A DNA stretch of 64,000 bases from an uncultured Clostridia bacterium (GTDB lineage Bacteria; Bacillota; Clostridia; TANB77; CAG-508), in contig CAKOUO010000001.1 in assembly GCA_934120645.1 (NCBI GenBank), forward strand, positions 62,001 through 126,000, given 5' to 3'. Both the position numbers and the translations under genes were made by a program. Of the stretch, positions 7,578 to 15,271 are shown one piece after another; positions within the stretch are counted from its first letter, which is position 1, and the number at the start of each line of letters is the position of its first letter. The notes under the pieces were generated by a model. The model was given only the letters and a program-made list of their open reading frames with translations. It made no database searches and was not told the DNA's origin.

Positions 7578-9197
7578 ATGTATGAAAGAAGTGCTATTGT
7601 ATTAGAAAAATATTTCAATAATATGTTTGGATTCAATCAAAAGGTAAATTTAAAAAGCAATTATAAAAATTACAAAGAATTAGTTGAAGAAATAAAGAAA
7701 TATCAAGAAATAATAAGTGGAGAAGAAAAAGTAATAAATGAATTTGATGAAATAGCAAATGAAATAAGGAATATACAACAAGAACAAAAAAAATTATATA
7801 AATCAAATGTAAAATTAGAAGAAGAGAGAAATCAAATATTTGAAGATTTAGATGAAACACCTGCACTTCTTGAAAAAAAGCTTGAAAAAATAGAAAATAC
7901 AGTAGAAAAAAATAATACTAGATATGTTGAATTAAAAGAAAAATTTGTTAGTAATTTAGGTGAATTTGCAGATAGACAAAAAGAGAGAAATAAAATAGCT
8001 AGGACAAGAAGATCAGAAGAAGCAATACATCTTCAATTAGTAAAAGAAGTTAGTAGTAGTTTGGGAGAAATAGAAGAAGAAAAAATAAAAGAATTGAAGT
8101 CATTTGTTATAGCAGAAGATGATAGTAAGTTAAAAAATGAAATTTCCAAAATTATGATAGACAACGGAAAAGACGAAAGAGTCGGATTTGATGTAACAGT
8201 TATAGAAGAAGCTGTAACATTAAGACTTTTAATAGCAAAAAAAGAAGCAGAATGTTATTTATTAGCCTATGATAGAATGAAAAAGATATTGGCAGAAATA
8301 GATAGTGACGAAATAAAATTAGATAAATATATTAAATCATTGAGAGATATAAGCATAAAATTAGAATTTTTAAAAGCAGAGAAAAGTTATATAATAAGTT
8401 TCTTAGATAATGAAAGAATGTCTGCAATGAATGGACCAAAAGCACATAAAAAAATGATGCAAGACGCATGCATAAGTTTTAAATCAGATATAGAGCAAAT
8501 TAATAATTTATATGAATTATTATTAAAAGAGATTTCAGGTAAGGTAACAAAAAAAGCATATAGTGAGTTATATAATAAAGAATATTTGAAAAAAATAGAA
8601 GAAAAAGAGAAAAATTTTGAAGAGGAAATAAATAGTATAAAAATAAATGCTGGAACAATTATTAACTCAAATTATTGGAGAATAGATGGAATAAAAAACT
8701 TATATCAAGTATTTAAAAATGAAGTAACTGAAAAATTTGGAAAAGATTTGTCAGAATTTGAAGTAGAAGAAGTAAATGCTGAAGAAATACCAGAAGAGGA
8801 AGAAAAAAATGAACCATCTATTGATGATATACTAGAATATAAATTTTCGAGAACAGTAAAACCAAAAACTAAAATTCCACAAGATTTGGAAGAAGATAAT
8901 GAAGAAGACCAAGAAGATGATGATTATGAAGAACAAAATGAAGATGAAAACAAAGAATACAATAATGAATATGAAGATAGTGAATATGATGATGAAATAG
9001 AATACGAAGATGATTATGATGATGAGTATGACGATTATGATGAATATGAAGATGGTGAAGACGAATTTGACGAAGATGATGATGGAGAACTAGAAGATAG
9101 CGAAGAATATGAAGATGAAGAACAAGATGATGAAGATGAAAAAGGAAAAAATTCAAAAGGGATTTTTAATAAATTTTTTGGAGATAGAAAAAAATAA
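7578..9197 (+). CDS. Coiled-coil protein with long acidic tail
   Basis: I do not recognise a family for this 539-residue protein. Residues about 30-390 are rich in Glu, Lys, Ile and Leu with heptad-like spacing and look like extended coiled coils. From about residue 395 to 520 the sequence is dominated by Asp, Glu and Tyr, many in DDEYDDY-like runs. The last 18 residues switch to basic (GKNSKGIFNKFFGDRKK). No signal peptide or membrane segment is seen. It follows rdgB by 4 bases and is followed by a strong hairpin terminator. A scaffold or nucleoid/envelope-associated role is only a guess. Confidence 0.8.
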   Translation: MYERSAIVLEKYFNNMFGFNQKVNLKSNYKNYKELVEEIKKYQEIISGEEKVINEFDEIANEIRNIQQEQKKLYKSNVKLEEERNQIFEDLDETPALLEKKLEKIENTVEKNNTRYVELKEKFVSNLGEFADRQKERNKIARTRRSEEAIHLQLVKEVSSSLGEIEEEKIKELKSFVIAEDDSKLKNEISKIMIDNGKDERVGFDVTVIEEAVTLRLLIAKKEAECYLLAYDRMKKILAEIDSDEIKLDKYIKSLRDISIKLEFLKAEKSYIISFLDNERMSAMNGPKAHKKMMQDACISFKSDIEQINNLYELLLKEISGKVTKKAYSELYNKEYLKKIEEKEKNFEEEINSIKINAGTIINSNYWRIDGIKNLYQVFKNEVTEKFGKDLSEFEVEEVNAEEIPEEEEKNEPSIDDILEYKFSRTVKPKTKIPQDLEEDNEEDQEDDDYEEQNEDENKEYNNEYEDSEYDDEIEYEDDYDDEYDDYDEYEDGEDEFDEDDDGELEDSEEYEDEEQDDEDEKGKNSKGIFNKFFGDRKK

Positions 9198-9212
9198 ATA
9201 GTATAAAAAATA

Positions 9213-9238
9213 AGAGGTCGCAAAATGCGACCTTTTAC
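9213..9238 (+). terminator. Terminator after the acidic-tail gene
   Basis: A perfect 8-base-pair stem (9215-9222 with 9226-9233) with an AAA loop is followed by TTT on the plus strand. A longer T run on the minus strand means it could also end transcription from the asnB remnant side. Confidence 0.85.
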
Positions 9239-9244
9239 TATTTT

Positions 9245-9329
9245 CTATAATTCAATTTTAGGCTCATACCTCTCAAGCCACATATTAACTTGGCACAAAT
9301 AAGCCATAAGTTGAGGCCCAGTCCTTGGG
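9245..9329 (-). pseudogene. 3' remnant of a second asparagine synthetase gene
   Basis: Read on the minus strand, this stretch encodes QLMAYLCQVNMWLERYEP then KIEL and a stop. It is nearly identical to the last 22 residues of the intact AsnB encoded at 10486-12333 (QLFAYLCQVNMWLEKYQP then KIEL). Similarity fades quickly upstream and no other part of the enzyme is found. It therefore looks like a relic of a duplicated or replaced asnB. The riboswitch and its gene now lie between the two copies. Confidence 0.85.
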
Positions 9330-9453
9330 TGTCAAAAAACAACACGAACAGATAACCGTTGATACTGTAAGAAAATGTGGAAAAACCACAATGTACAAAA
9401 ATGAAGTTTTTTATAAAAATAACGAAAAAATAATATAAAACATGTGATTACTG

Positions 9454-9488
9454 AAATAAAGTGTTAGTTAATGGCACTTTATTTTAAT
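9454..9488 (+). terminator. Hairpin with T-rich tail upstream of the riboswitch promoter
   Basis: A 10-base-pair stem (9454-9463 with 9475-9484) ends in TTTT followed by AT-rich sequence. No gene lies between it and the asnB remnant. It could end transcription entering from the left or mark a small untranslated transcript. Confidence 0.45.
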
Positions 9489-9500
9489 ATTATAAAAAAG

Positions 9501-9529
9501 TTGAAAAATGTCGTAGGACATGCTAAAAT
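9501..9529 (+). promoter_or_regulatory. Promoter for the GEMM riboswitch transcript
   Basis: TTGAAA at 9501-9506 and TAAAAT at 9524-9529 are separated by 17 bases. The predicted start, about 9536, lies immediately before the riboswitch. Confidence 0.65.
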
Positions 9530-9537
9530 ATAGGTAG

Positions 9538-9630
9538 ATATTGTAAAATAGCAAAATAAACGAAAGTTTATGACGCAAAGCCAAAGGTCTAAAAGCAAAT
9601 ATGCTTATGATGGCTAGGTTGCACAAATGA
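9538..9630 (+). ncRNA. Cyclic di-GMP-I (GEMM-I) riboswitch
   Basis: The aptamer shows the family's conserved blocks in order. A GCAAA motif at 9551-9555 is followed by a 6-base-pair stem with a GAAA tetraloop (9556-9571). Then come GACGCAAAGCC (9572-9582), a GGTCTAAA receptor-like segment, and TGGCTAGGTTGC (9611-9622), whose TGGCT pairs with AGCCA. The terminal P1 helix can form between TTGT at 9541 and ACAA at 9623. GEMM-I RNAs bind cyclic di-GMP, and some variants bind cyclic GMP-AMP. No terminator follows; the ribosome binding site of the next gene begins about 10 bases downstream, suggesting control of translation. Confidence 0.88.
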
Positions 9631-9645
9631 AAAGGGGGAATTTAT

Positions 9646-10368
9646 ATGGAAATGAAAAAAATATTAAAAATTGTTGGAATTATAATACTAGCATTAATAC
9701 TTATTATATTAATTTATTTTTCAACTATACATTTCAATGGTTTTCTAAAGAAAGACAATGTAATGACAAGAGAAGAAGTAGTGGCATTATTAAAAAAGGG
9801 AGAGGAATATCCTAATTATTATTACTCACCTGAAAATTACATATTTTTTAGAAATTTGAATGAAATGAAAACAGAATATTATATAAAAGATGGTGTTATA
9901 AAATGTGTAAACAATGGCAATATTTTAAGATGGGAAAATTATAATACCGACGAAGTAATTAGTATAATGGGAGAAAATAATGAAAGAAAGTATGCTGGAA
10001 TTTCATCTTTAAAAAGTTATTATAATAATGAAGATGAAACAGTCTTATATAGTCAAAGTGGGTTTGATTATTCAATAATTGCTGATGAAAAAACTTTTAA
10101 TACCAATTTTGAATATTTAGGTGAAAAACAGTATAATGAAAGAACGACTATACTTGTTCAAGTATGGAATAAAGATAGTATCAAAGTTAATTCAACAATT
10201 TTTTACATTGATAAGGATTCTGGATTAGTGATGAGAAGAATTGATTATAGTGCAATGGGGTTAAAAAAACTTGACTGCAATAGAAATGTAAAATTTGATG
10301 TAGTTACTGATAAAGATGTAGAAAAGCCAAATCTAGATAATTATGAAGTATTAAATAGTGAAGAATAA
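9646..10368 (+). CDS. Membrane-anchored extracytoplasmic protein under riboswitch control
   Basis: The 240-residue protein has a short cytoplasmic start and one strong membrane segment at about residues 4-26. The remaining 210 residues should lie outside the cell. The outer part (YFNLNEMK-like strands, YYIKDGVIKCVNNG, FYIDKDSGLVMRRIDY) is beta-rich and vaguely like LolA/RseB-type carriers, but I cannot assign a family. The gene directly follows the GEMM riboswitch, so its level should respond to a cyclic dinucleotide. Targets of such switches in clostridia are often surface or adhesion proteins. A GGGGG ribosome site precedes the ATG. Confidence 0.8.
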   Translation: MEMKKILKIVGIIILALILIILIYFSTIHFNGFLKKDNVMTREEVVALLKKGEEYPNYYYSPENYIFFRNLNEMKTEYYIKDGVIKCVNNGNILRWENYNTDEVISIMGENNERKYAGISSLKSYYNNEDETVLYSQSGFDYSIIADEKTFNTNFEYLGEKQYNERTTILVQVWNKDSIKVNSTIFYIDKDSGLVMRRIDYSAMGLKKLDCNRNVKFDVVTDKDVEKPNLDNYEVLNSEE

Positions 10369-10415
10369 AGTCAGAAATGTTAGAGTGTAAAATTTGAAAA
10401 AATAATAAAATTTTT

Positions 10416-10448
10416 AGCAAGTGATTATTGATAACCACTTGCTTTTAT
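10416..10448. terminator. Terminator between converging membrane-protein gene and asnB
   Basis: An 8-base-pair stem (10416-10423 with 10436-10443) is followed by TTTTAT on the plus strand and preceded by TTTTT. It lies between genes that converge, so it may serve both. Confidence 0.75.
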
Positions 10449-10485
10449 AATACATGGAAAAATTATTTTAGTAATGAAATTAATA

Positions 10486-12333
10486 TTATAGTTCAATTTT
10501 AGGCTGATACTTCTCAAGCCACATATTAACCTGACAAAGATATGCAAACAACTGTGCACCGTTCATAAGCTGACCAAACCATGGTCTAGTAAAAGCTGAA
10601 CCATCTGTATTTAAAATATCTAAAATATACTCACGATTTAGTAGATTATTAATCGGAGCGTTTTTATCTTTCATAATATCAGAAAGCATACCCTTAACTT
10701 TGGCTAAATAAGTAGGATTATGAGTTTTTGGATACGGAGATTTTTTCCTATCAACAATTTCAGCAGGAAGAAAATCTTTACAAATATATCTAAGTAGACC
10801 TTTCTCACGACCATTTAAAGCCTTTATCTCCCAAGGAATGTTCCATACATATTGAGCTAATCTATAATCACAAAAAGGAACACGGAGTTCTAAACCGTTA
10901 TACATAGCCATTCTATCAGAACGATCTAATAAGGTTTGCATAAACCAATTCATTGTTAAATATGATATTTTACGTTTTTCAGCTGTTTCTTTTGAATCAC
11001 TATCTAAAATGTCAACTTCTGATAAACTTTCATTATATCTATAGTCAATATAACTTTTTAAATCAACAATTTTACCAATATTAGAATTTAATAACTTTTG
11101 TCTTTCATCAATTGCAATAGACCAAGGAAAAGTACCACTTTTTAGGCTATCTTCACGAAAAAACCAAGGGTAACCACCAAAAATTTCATCAGCACATTCA
11201 CCAGTTAAAGACACAGTCATTTCCTTTTTTACATTTTTGCAAAATAGAAGTAAAGAAGAATCTATATCAGCCATACCAGGCATATCACGAGCAATCATTG
11301 CATCTTCCAAATATTCTGCAAGTTCAGGAGTATCAATAACTATTTTATGATGTCTTGTATGTAAATTTTTATTCATTAAATCAATGTAGTAGTTATCAGA
11401 ATTGGGTTGAAAATCACTTTTAACAAAATTTTTATCATTATCTACATAATCAATTGAATATGTATCCAAAGGTGGTAATCCGTTATCTTTACAATAATCA
11501 GAAGCAAATTTTGTTATTATACTTGAATCTAATCCGCCTGAAAGAAAAGTACATAAAGGTACATCAGAAACAAGTTGTCTTGTAATTGCATCATTTAATA
11601 AAAATTTGACTTTAGAACATGTAGTACCTAAGCTATCTGTATGTTTTTCTGATTTTAATTTCCAATATCTTTCTATATGAAATCCAGAACTGTTAAAAAT
11701 TGCACAATGTGCAGGTCTTAATTCATAAATATTTTTAAAAATACTAGTTCCAGGAGTATGACTAGGTCCAATTCCAAAAAGTTCACAAATTCCTTGACTA
11801 TCAATTGTTTTTTCAATGCCAGGATATTCAAATAAAGTTTTAATTTCAGAACCAAAAATTAAGGTGTTATTTTTAACTGTATAAAATAAAGGCTTAACAC
11901 CAAAGTGGTCACGAGCTATAAATAATTCTTTTGTTTTACTATTCCAAATGGCAAATGAAAAAATTCCATTTAAATGTTTTACAACATCAGAACCATAATA
12001 AATATAAGATTTTAGTAAAACTTCTGTATCACAATGACCATTAAAAGAAAAACCATTTTCTACTAAAGTTTCTTTAAGTTCTTTAGTGTTATAAATCTGA
12101 CCATTATAAACAATAACATACTCACCATAAGAACGTTTTTCTACCATAGGTTGCTTACCACCATCAGGATCAATAACAATAAGTCTTTTATGAGCTAGAG
12201 CAACATGATTATTTATATAAAAACCATCTTCATCTGGACCTCTCTTAGAAATAGTAGAATTCATGTTTAGTAAAACATGTTTCATATTAGAAATATCTTC
12301 TTTAAAATTAACAAAACCTACAAAACCACACAT
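10486..12333 (-). CDS. asnB: Glutamine-hydrolysing asparagine synthetase B
   Basis: AsnB makes asparagine from aspartate, glutamine and ATP. The mature start is MCGFVGFV, where Cys2 is the glutaminase nucleophile, so the ATG at 12333 (after GGAGG) is chosen over the in-frame ATG at 12351. The N-terminal domain shows SKRGPDEDG, LAHKRL and YNGQIYN. The synthetase domain shows the ATP loop LSGGLDSS, and TGECADEIFGGY further on. The 615-residue length fits the family. A relic of a second copy lies downstream at 9245-9329. No T-box or other leader is visible upstream. Confidence 0.96.
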   Translation of the reverse strand: MCGFVGFVNFKEDISNMKHVLLNMNSTISKRGPDEDGFYINNHVALAHKRLIVIDPDGGKQPMVEKRSYGEYVIVYNGQIYNTKELKETLVENGFSFNGHCDTEVLLKSYIYYGSDVVKHLNGIFSFAIWNSKTKELFIARDHFGVKPLFYTVKNNTLIFGSEIKTLFEYPGIEKTIDSQGICELFGIGPSHTPGTSIFKNIYELRPAHCAIFNSSGFHIERYWKLKSEKHTDSLGTTCSKVKFLLNDAITRQLVSDVPLCTFLSGGLDSSIITKFASDYCKDNGLPPLDTYSIDYVDNDKNFVKSDFQPNSDNYYIDLMNKNLHTRHHKIVIDTPELAEYLEDAMIARDMPGMADIDSSLLLFCKNVKKEMTVSLTGECADEIFGGYPWFFREDSLKSGTFPWSIAIDERQKLLNSNIGKIVDLKSYIDYRYNESLSEVDILDSDSKETAEKRKISYLTMNWFMQTLLDRSDRMAMYNGLELRVPFCDYRLAQYVWNIPWEIKALNGREKGLLRYICKDFLPAEIVDRKKSPYPKTHNPTYLAKVKGMLSDIMKDKNAPINNLLNREYILDILNTDGSAFTRPWFGQLMNGAQLFAYLCQVNMWLEKYQPKIEL

Positions 12334-12439
12334 AAAAAATCCTCCTATCATTCATTATATGCAATAAGAATGAAAAAGTTGCTTTTGAACAAAAAATATG
12401 GTAAAATTTATATTGTAGTAATAGGAGATGAAGAATTAG

Positions 12440-13015
12440 ATGAAATTAAAAAATATAATAGGTCATTTTTGTTTAATAACAAAACACAGATGGGTAGTTT
12501 TTAAACTTTGCTTAAAAATTGGAGAACCTTTGAGAGGATTAATGCACGATTTATCTAAATATTCACCAATAGAGTTTTGGGAAGGAGTTAAATATTTTAA
12601 TGGTGGACATTCACCAATAACTGATTGTAAAAAAAGTGAAGGTTATTCAAAAGCTTGGTTACATCACAGAGGACGAAATAAACATCATGCAGATTATTGG
12701 GTAGATTTAGGAGCAACTGAAAAAACACCAATTATTCCATATAAATATGCAGCTGAAATGATATGTGATAAATTAGCAGCAGGAATTATATATAAAGGAA
12801 AAGATTGGGAACAAGGATATGAATTAGAATATTGGCAAAATGAAAGTAAAAAAGCACTAATAAATCCACAAATAGCAAAATTTATAACAGAGGTATTTAC
12901 ACAAGTAAGTAAATATGGAATAAATGATGTATTAAATAAGAAGAACATTAGAGGATTATATAAAAAATATTGTATAGATTATGAAGAAAAAAATAAAATA
13001 GTTGACAAAATTTAA
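12440..13015 (+). CDS. DUF5662 family protein
   Basis: The 191-residue protein matches the DUF5662 family found in Firmicutes and phages. Its Asp/His-rich segments (LMHDLSKYSPIEFW, HHRGRNKHHADYW, EMICDKLAAG) could bind metal in an HD-like arrangement. No signal peptide or membrane segment is seen, so it should be cytoplasmic. Function is unknown. An AGGAG lies about 12 bases before the ATG. The promoter for rpmF overlaps its 3' end. Confidence 0.8.
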   Translation: MKLKNIIGHFCLITKHRWVVFKLCLKIGEPLRGLMHDLSKYSPIEFWEGVKYFNGGHSPITDCKKSEGYSKAWLHHRGRNKHHADYWVDLGATEKTPIIPYKYAAEMICDKLAAGIIYKGKDWEQGYELEYWQNESKKALINPQIAKFITEVFTQVSKYGINDVLNKKNIRGLYKKYCIDYEEKNKIVDKI

Positions 13016-13030
13016 AAATACTTGTATAAT
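13002..13030 (+). promoter_or_regulatory. Promoter of rpmF
   Basis: TTGACA at 13002-13007 and TATAAT at 13025-13030 are both consensus and 17 bases apart. The -35 box lies inside the end of the DUF5662 gene. Confidence 0.85.
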
Positions 13031-13104
13031 CTTATAGTGCATAAAAATATAGTAAAATTTCAAATAGATATAAAAATATATCTTAAAGCAAGGGGGGAAT
13101 TAAG

Positions 13105-13296
13105 ATGGCACAACCAAAAAGAAGATGGTCAAAAGCAAGAACACATTCAAAAAGATCAACATGGAAAAAAGAAGAACCAAAATTTGCTACATGCCCAAAC
13201 TGCAATGAACCAGTATTACCACACAGAGTTTGCGGAAATTGCGGATATTATGATGGAAAACAAGTAGTAGCAAAAAAAGAAACTGAAAACGCATAA
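13105..13296 (+). CDS. rpmF: 50S ribosomal protein L32
   Basis: The 63-residue basic protein starts MAQPKRRWSKARTHSKRS, the usual L32 N-terminus. It contains a zinc ribbon, CPNC followed by CGNC, so this is the zinc-binding form. L32 is a component of the large ribosomal subunit. In many bacteria rpmF neighbours fatty-acid genes, but here it is a single-gene unit with its own consensus promoter and terminator. An AGGGGGGA ribosome site lies upstream. Confidence 0.97.
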   Translation: MAQPKRRWSKARTHSKRSTWKKEEPKFATCPNCNEPVLPHRVCGNCGYYDGKQVVAKKETENA

Positions 13297-13301
13297 TTAT
13301 G

Positions 13302-13331
13302 ATAGCACCTAAAGTGCTATTTTTTCTTTTT
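13302..13331 (+). terminator. Terminator of rpmF
   Basis: A 7-base-pair stem (13302-13308 with 13314-13320) with a 5-base loop is followed by TTTTTCTTTTTT. Confidence 0.9.
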
Positions 13332-13430
13332 TCTACAAAAAATAAAAAATTTTTTATAAAATTCATATACAATTTATAGTTAATGTGATATTATATAGGC
13401 ATAAAATACTAAAGAAAGAGAGGGAGTATT

Positions 13431-13967
13431 ATGTTTGAAAAATTTTTAAAAAGATCTAGTTGGACAGACATAGTTATTTCAATAATATTTGTATTATTTG
13501 GTGTTCTACTAATTGCAAAACCAGATCAAACATTATCTGCAATTTCAATGATATTAGGAATTGTATTTATAGCAATGGGAGTACTTAAATTAATAGAATA
13601 TTATACTTCAGAAACAAAAGATGATTATTTATTAACAATAGCATTAGTTGCAGTAGTATTTGGAGTAATCGTATTATTCTGTTCAGATGCAATATTATCA
13701 TTATTTAGAATAATCTTAGGATTATGGATAATTGCTACAGGAGTTATGGATCTTCAAACAACACTTATATGGAAAGATTTAAAATCTGTATATTGGACAT
13801 TAGCTTTATTATTTTCAATGTTAATGATAGTAGCAGGTATTATAATCCTTATAAGTCAAAATATTTTAATAACAACAATAGGTGTTATTACAATAATCTA
13901 TGCAGTATTAGATATAATTGATAGATTTATATTTATGAAAAAGATGAAAGACTATTTAAAAGATTAA
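13431..13967 (+). CDS. HdeD-like DUF308 membrane protein
   Basis: The 178-residue protein consists of about six hydrophobic helices in paired repeats (LFGVLLIAKPDQTLSAISMI, then GVIVLFCSDAILSLFRIILG), typical of the DUF308/HdeD family. In enteric bacteria HdeD is linked to acid resistance at high density, but the role in Firmicutes is unknown. The N-terminus and the C-terminus (FMKKMKDYLKD) are charged and probably cytoplasmic. GAGAGGGAG precedes the ATG, and a long hairpin terminator follows. Confidence 0.88.
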   Translation: MFEKFLKRSSWTDIVISIIFVLFGVLLIAKPDQTLSAISMILGIVFIAMGVLKLIEYYTSETKDDYLLTIALVAVVFGVIVLFCSDAILSLFRIILGLWIIATGVMDLQTTLIWKDLKSVYWTLALLFSMLMIVAGIIILISQNILITTIGVITIIYAVLDIIDRFIFMKKMKDYLKD

Positions 13968-13975
13968 TAGTTAAG

Positions 13976-14030
13976 AAAAATATGAACTAAAAATAGACAA
14001 TAATGTTTGTTTTTAGTTCATATTTTTTTT
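13976..14030 (+). terminator. Terminator after the DUF308 gene
   Basis: A long stem of about 15-18 base pairs (13976-13993 with 14010-14027) ends in a run of eight T. Confidence 0.88.
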
Positions 14031-14061
14031 GCATTATTTTAAATTTTTTTATATAAAATAA

Positions 14062-14090
14062 TAGACAATTTATAAAAAATAAATTAAAAT
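14062..14090 (+). promoter_or_regulatory. Promoter of the DUF2974 gene
   Basis: TAGACA at 14062-14067 and TAAAAT at 14085-14090, spaced by 17 bases, lie just before the ribosome site AGGAGG. Confidence 0.6.
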
Positions 14091-14118
14091 ATAAGCAATA
14101 ATAATAGGAGGAAAAAAC

Positions 14119-15225
14119 ATGGCAAATGTATGTGATTATATTAAATGGAGAGGAGATTTAAGCCTAGAACAATCTGAGTTTAATGAGATAGATAATTTGA
14201 TATTATCAAGATTTTCTTATTTTCCATTTGATAAAATAATAAAAGAAGATGAAAAAGTAACAATAAAAGAATTAAGTGAAAGATTTAGTAAACAAGATAT
14301 AAGTAAGTTACCAATTTTGTGGAAAGATGATGTCGATTTATTTCCATTAATGGGTAAGTCAACAAGATTTGGAGAAATGGTAGCTACTAGATATATAAAT
14401 AATGTAGATATTGAAGAAGAAAAACAATTTTCAGCAATTACAGTATTAATGCCAGACAATACAATATTTGTATCATATAGGGGAACAGATAATACAATAG
14501 TTGGATGGAAAGAAGATTTTAATATGAGCTTTAAAAGTCATATTGCATCACAAATATCTTCAAAAAAATATCTAGAAAAAATCGCAAAAGAATTTCCGGA
14601 TAGAAGAATAAGAATAGGAGGACATTCAAAGGGAGGAAATATAGCGGTTTATGCTGCAACATTTGCAAGTGATGAAGTAAAAGATAGAATAATAAATGTA
14701 TACAATAATGATGGACCAGGATTTTGTGAAGATGTAATAAAAACACCTGAATATCAAGAAATGATAAAAAAAGTACATACATATATACCACAGTCATCTG
14801 TAATAGGAAGATTAATGAACCATAAGGAAAAATATACAGTTATAGAAAGTACACAAAAAGGAATAATGCAACATGATTTATATAGTTGGCAATTACTAGG
14901 AAAAGAATTTATAACATTAGAAGAAGTAACAGATGGAAGTGAATTTATAGATAAAACAATAAAGGGATGGCTTGAAAATGTTGAACCTGCCAAAAGAGAA
15001 CAAGTAATAGATGTTGTTTTTGAAATTTTAAATGCAACAGATGCACAAACAATGAAAGAATTAAAAGCAAATTGGTTTTTAAATGCAAAAACAATTTTAA
15101 CTTCATATAAAAATATTGACAATGATACAAAAGATATGATTTGGCAAACATTAAATGCACTATTTAAAATTGCTAAAAACAATATATTTGAAGAACTTCC
15201 TAAATTACCAGAAAAATCAAAATAA
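14119..15225 (+). CDS. DUF2974 alpha/beta-hydrolase-like protein
   Basis: The 368-residue protein matches the DUF2974 (Mbeg1-like) family, thought to be lipase-fold hydrolases. The nucleophile elbow is IGGHSKGGNIAVYAA (G-H-S-K-G). An upstream strand ISYRGTDNTIVGWKEDF resembles the lipase oxyanion region, and NNDGPGF follows the elbow, with Asp a candidate triad residue. No signal peptide is seen. Its substrate is unknown. It lies just before cca with a 46-base gap. Confidence 0.87.
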   Translation: MANVCDYIKWRGDLSLEQSEFNEIDNLILSRFSYFPFDKIIKEDEKVTIKELSERFSKQDISKLPILWKDDVDLFPLMGKSTRFGEMVATRYINNVDIEEEKQFSAITVLMPDNTIFVSYRGTDNTIVGWKEDFNMSFKSHIASQISSKKYLEKIAKEFPDRRIRIGGHSKGGNIAVYAATFASDEVKDRIINVYNNDGPGFCEDVIKTPEYQEMIKKVHTYIPQSSVIGRLMNHKEKYTVIESTQKGIMQHDLYSWQLLGKEFITLEEVTDGSEFIDKTIKGWLENVEPAKREQVIDVVFEILNATDAQTMKELKANWFLNAKTILTSYKNIDNDTKDMIWQTLNALFKIAKNNIFEELPKLPEKSK

Positions 15226-15271
15226 AAATTAAATATATGCTAATAATAAATTAGTATAGGAGTGAATTTAT

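Noticed and set aside
8869..9223. Long minus-strand ORFs rich in His/Leu or Ser
   Set aside because: They are antisense shadows of the repetitive acidic-tail codons (GAT/GAA) and lack ribosome sites.
9338..9400. A second riboswitch upstream of the GEMM element
   Set aside because: Only a small TGTGG/CCACA stem is visible; none of the conserved blocks of known riboswitches is present.
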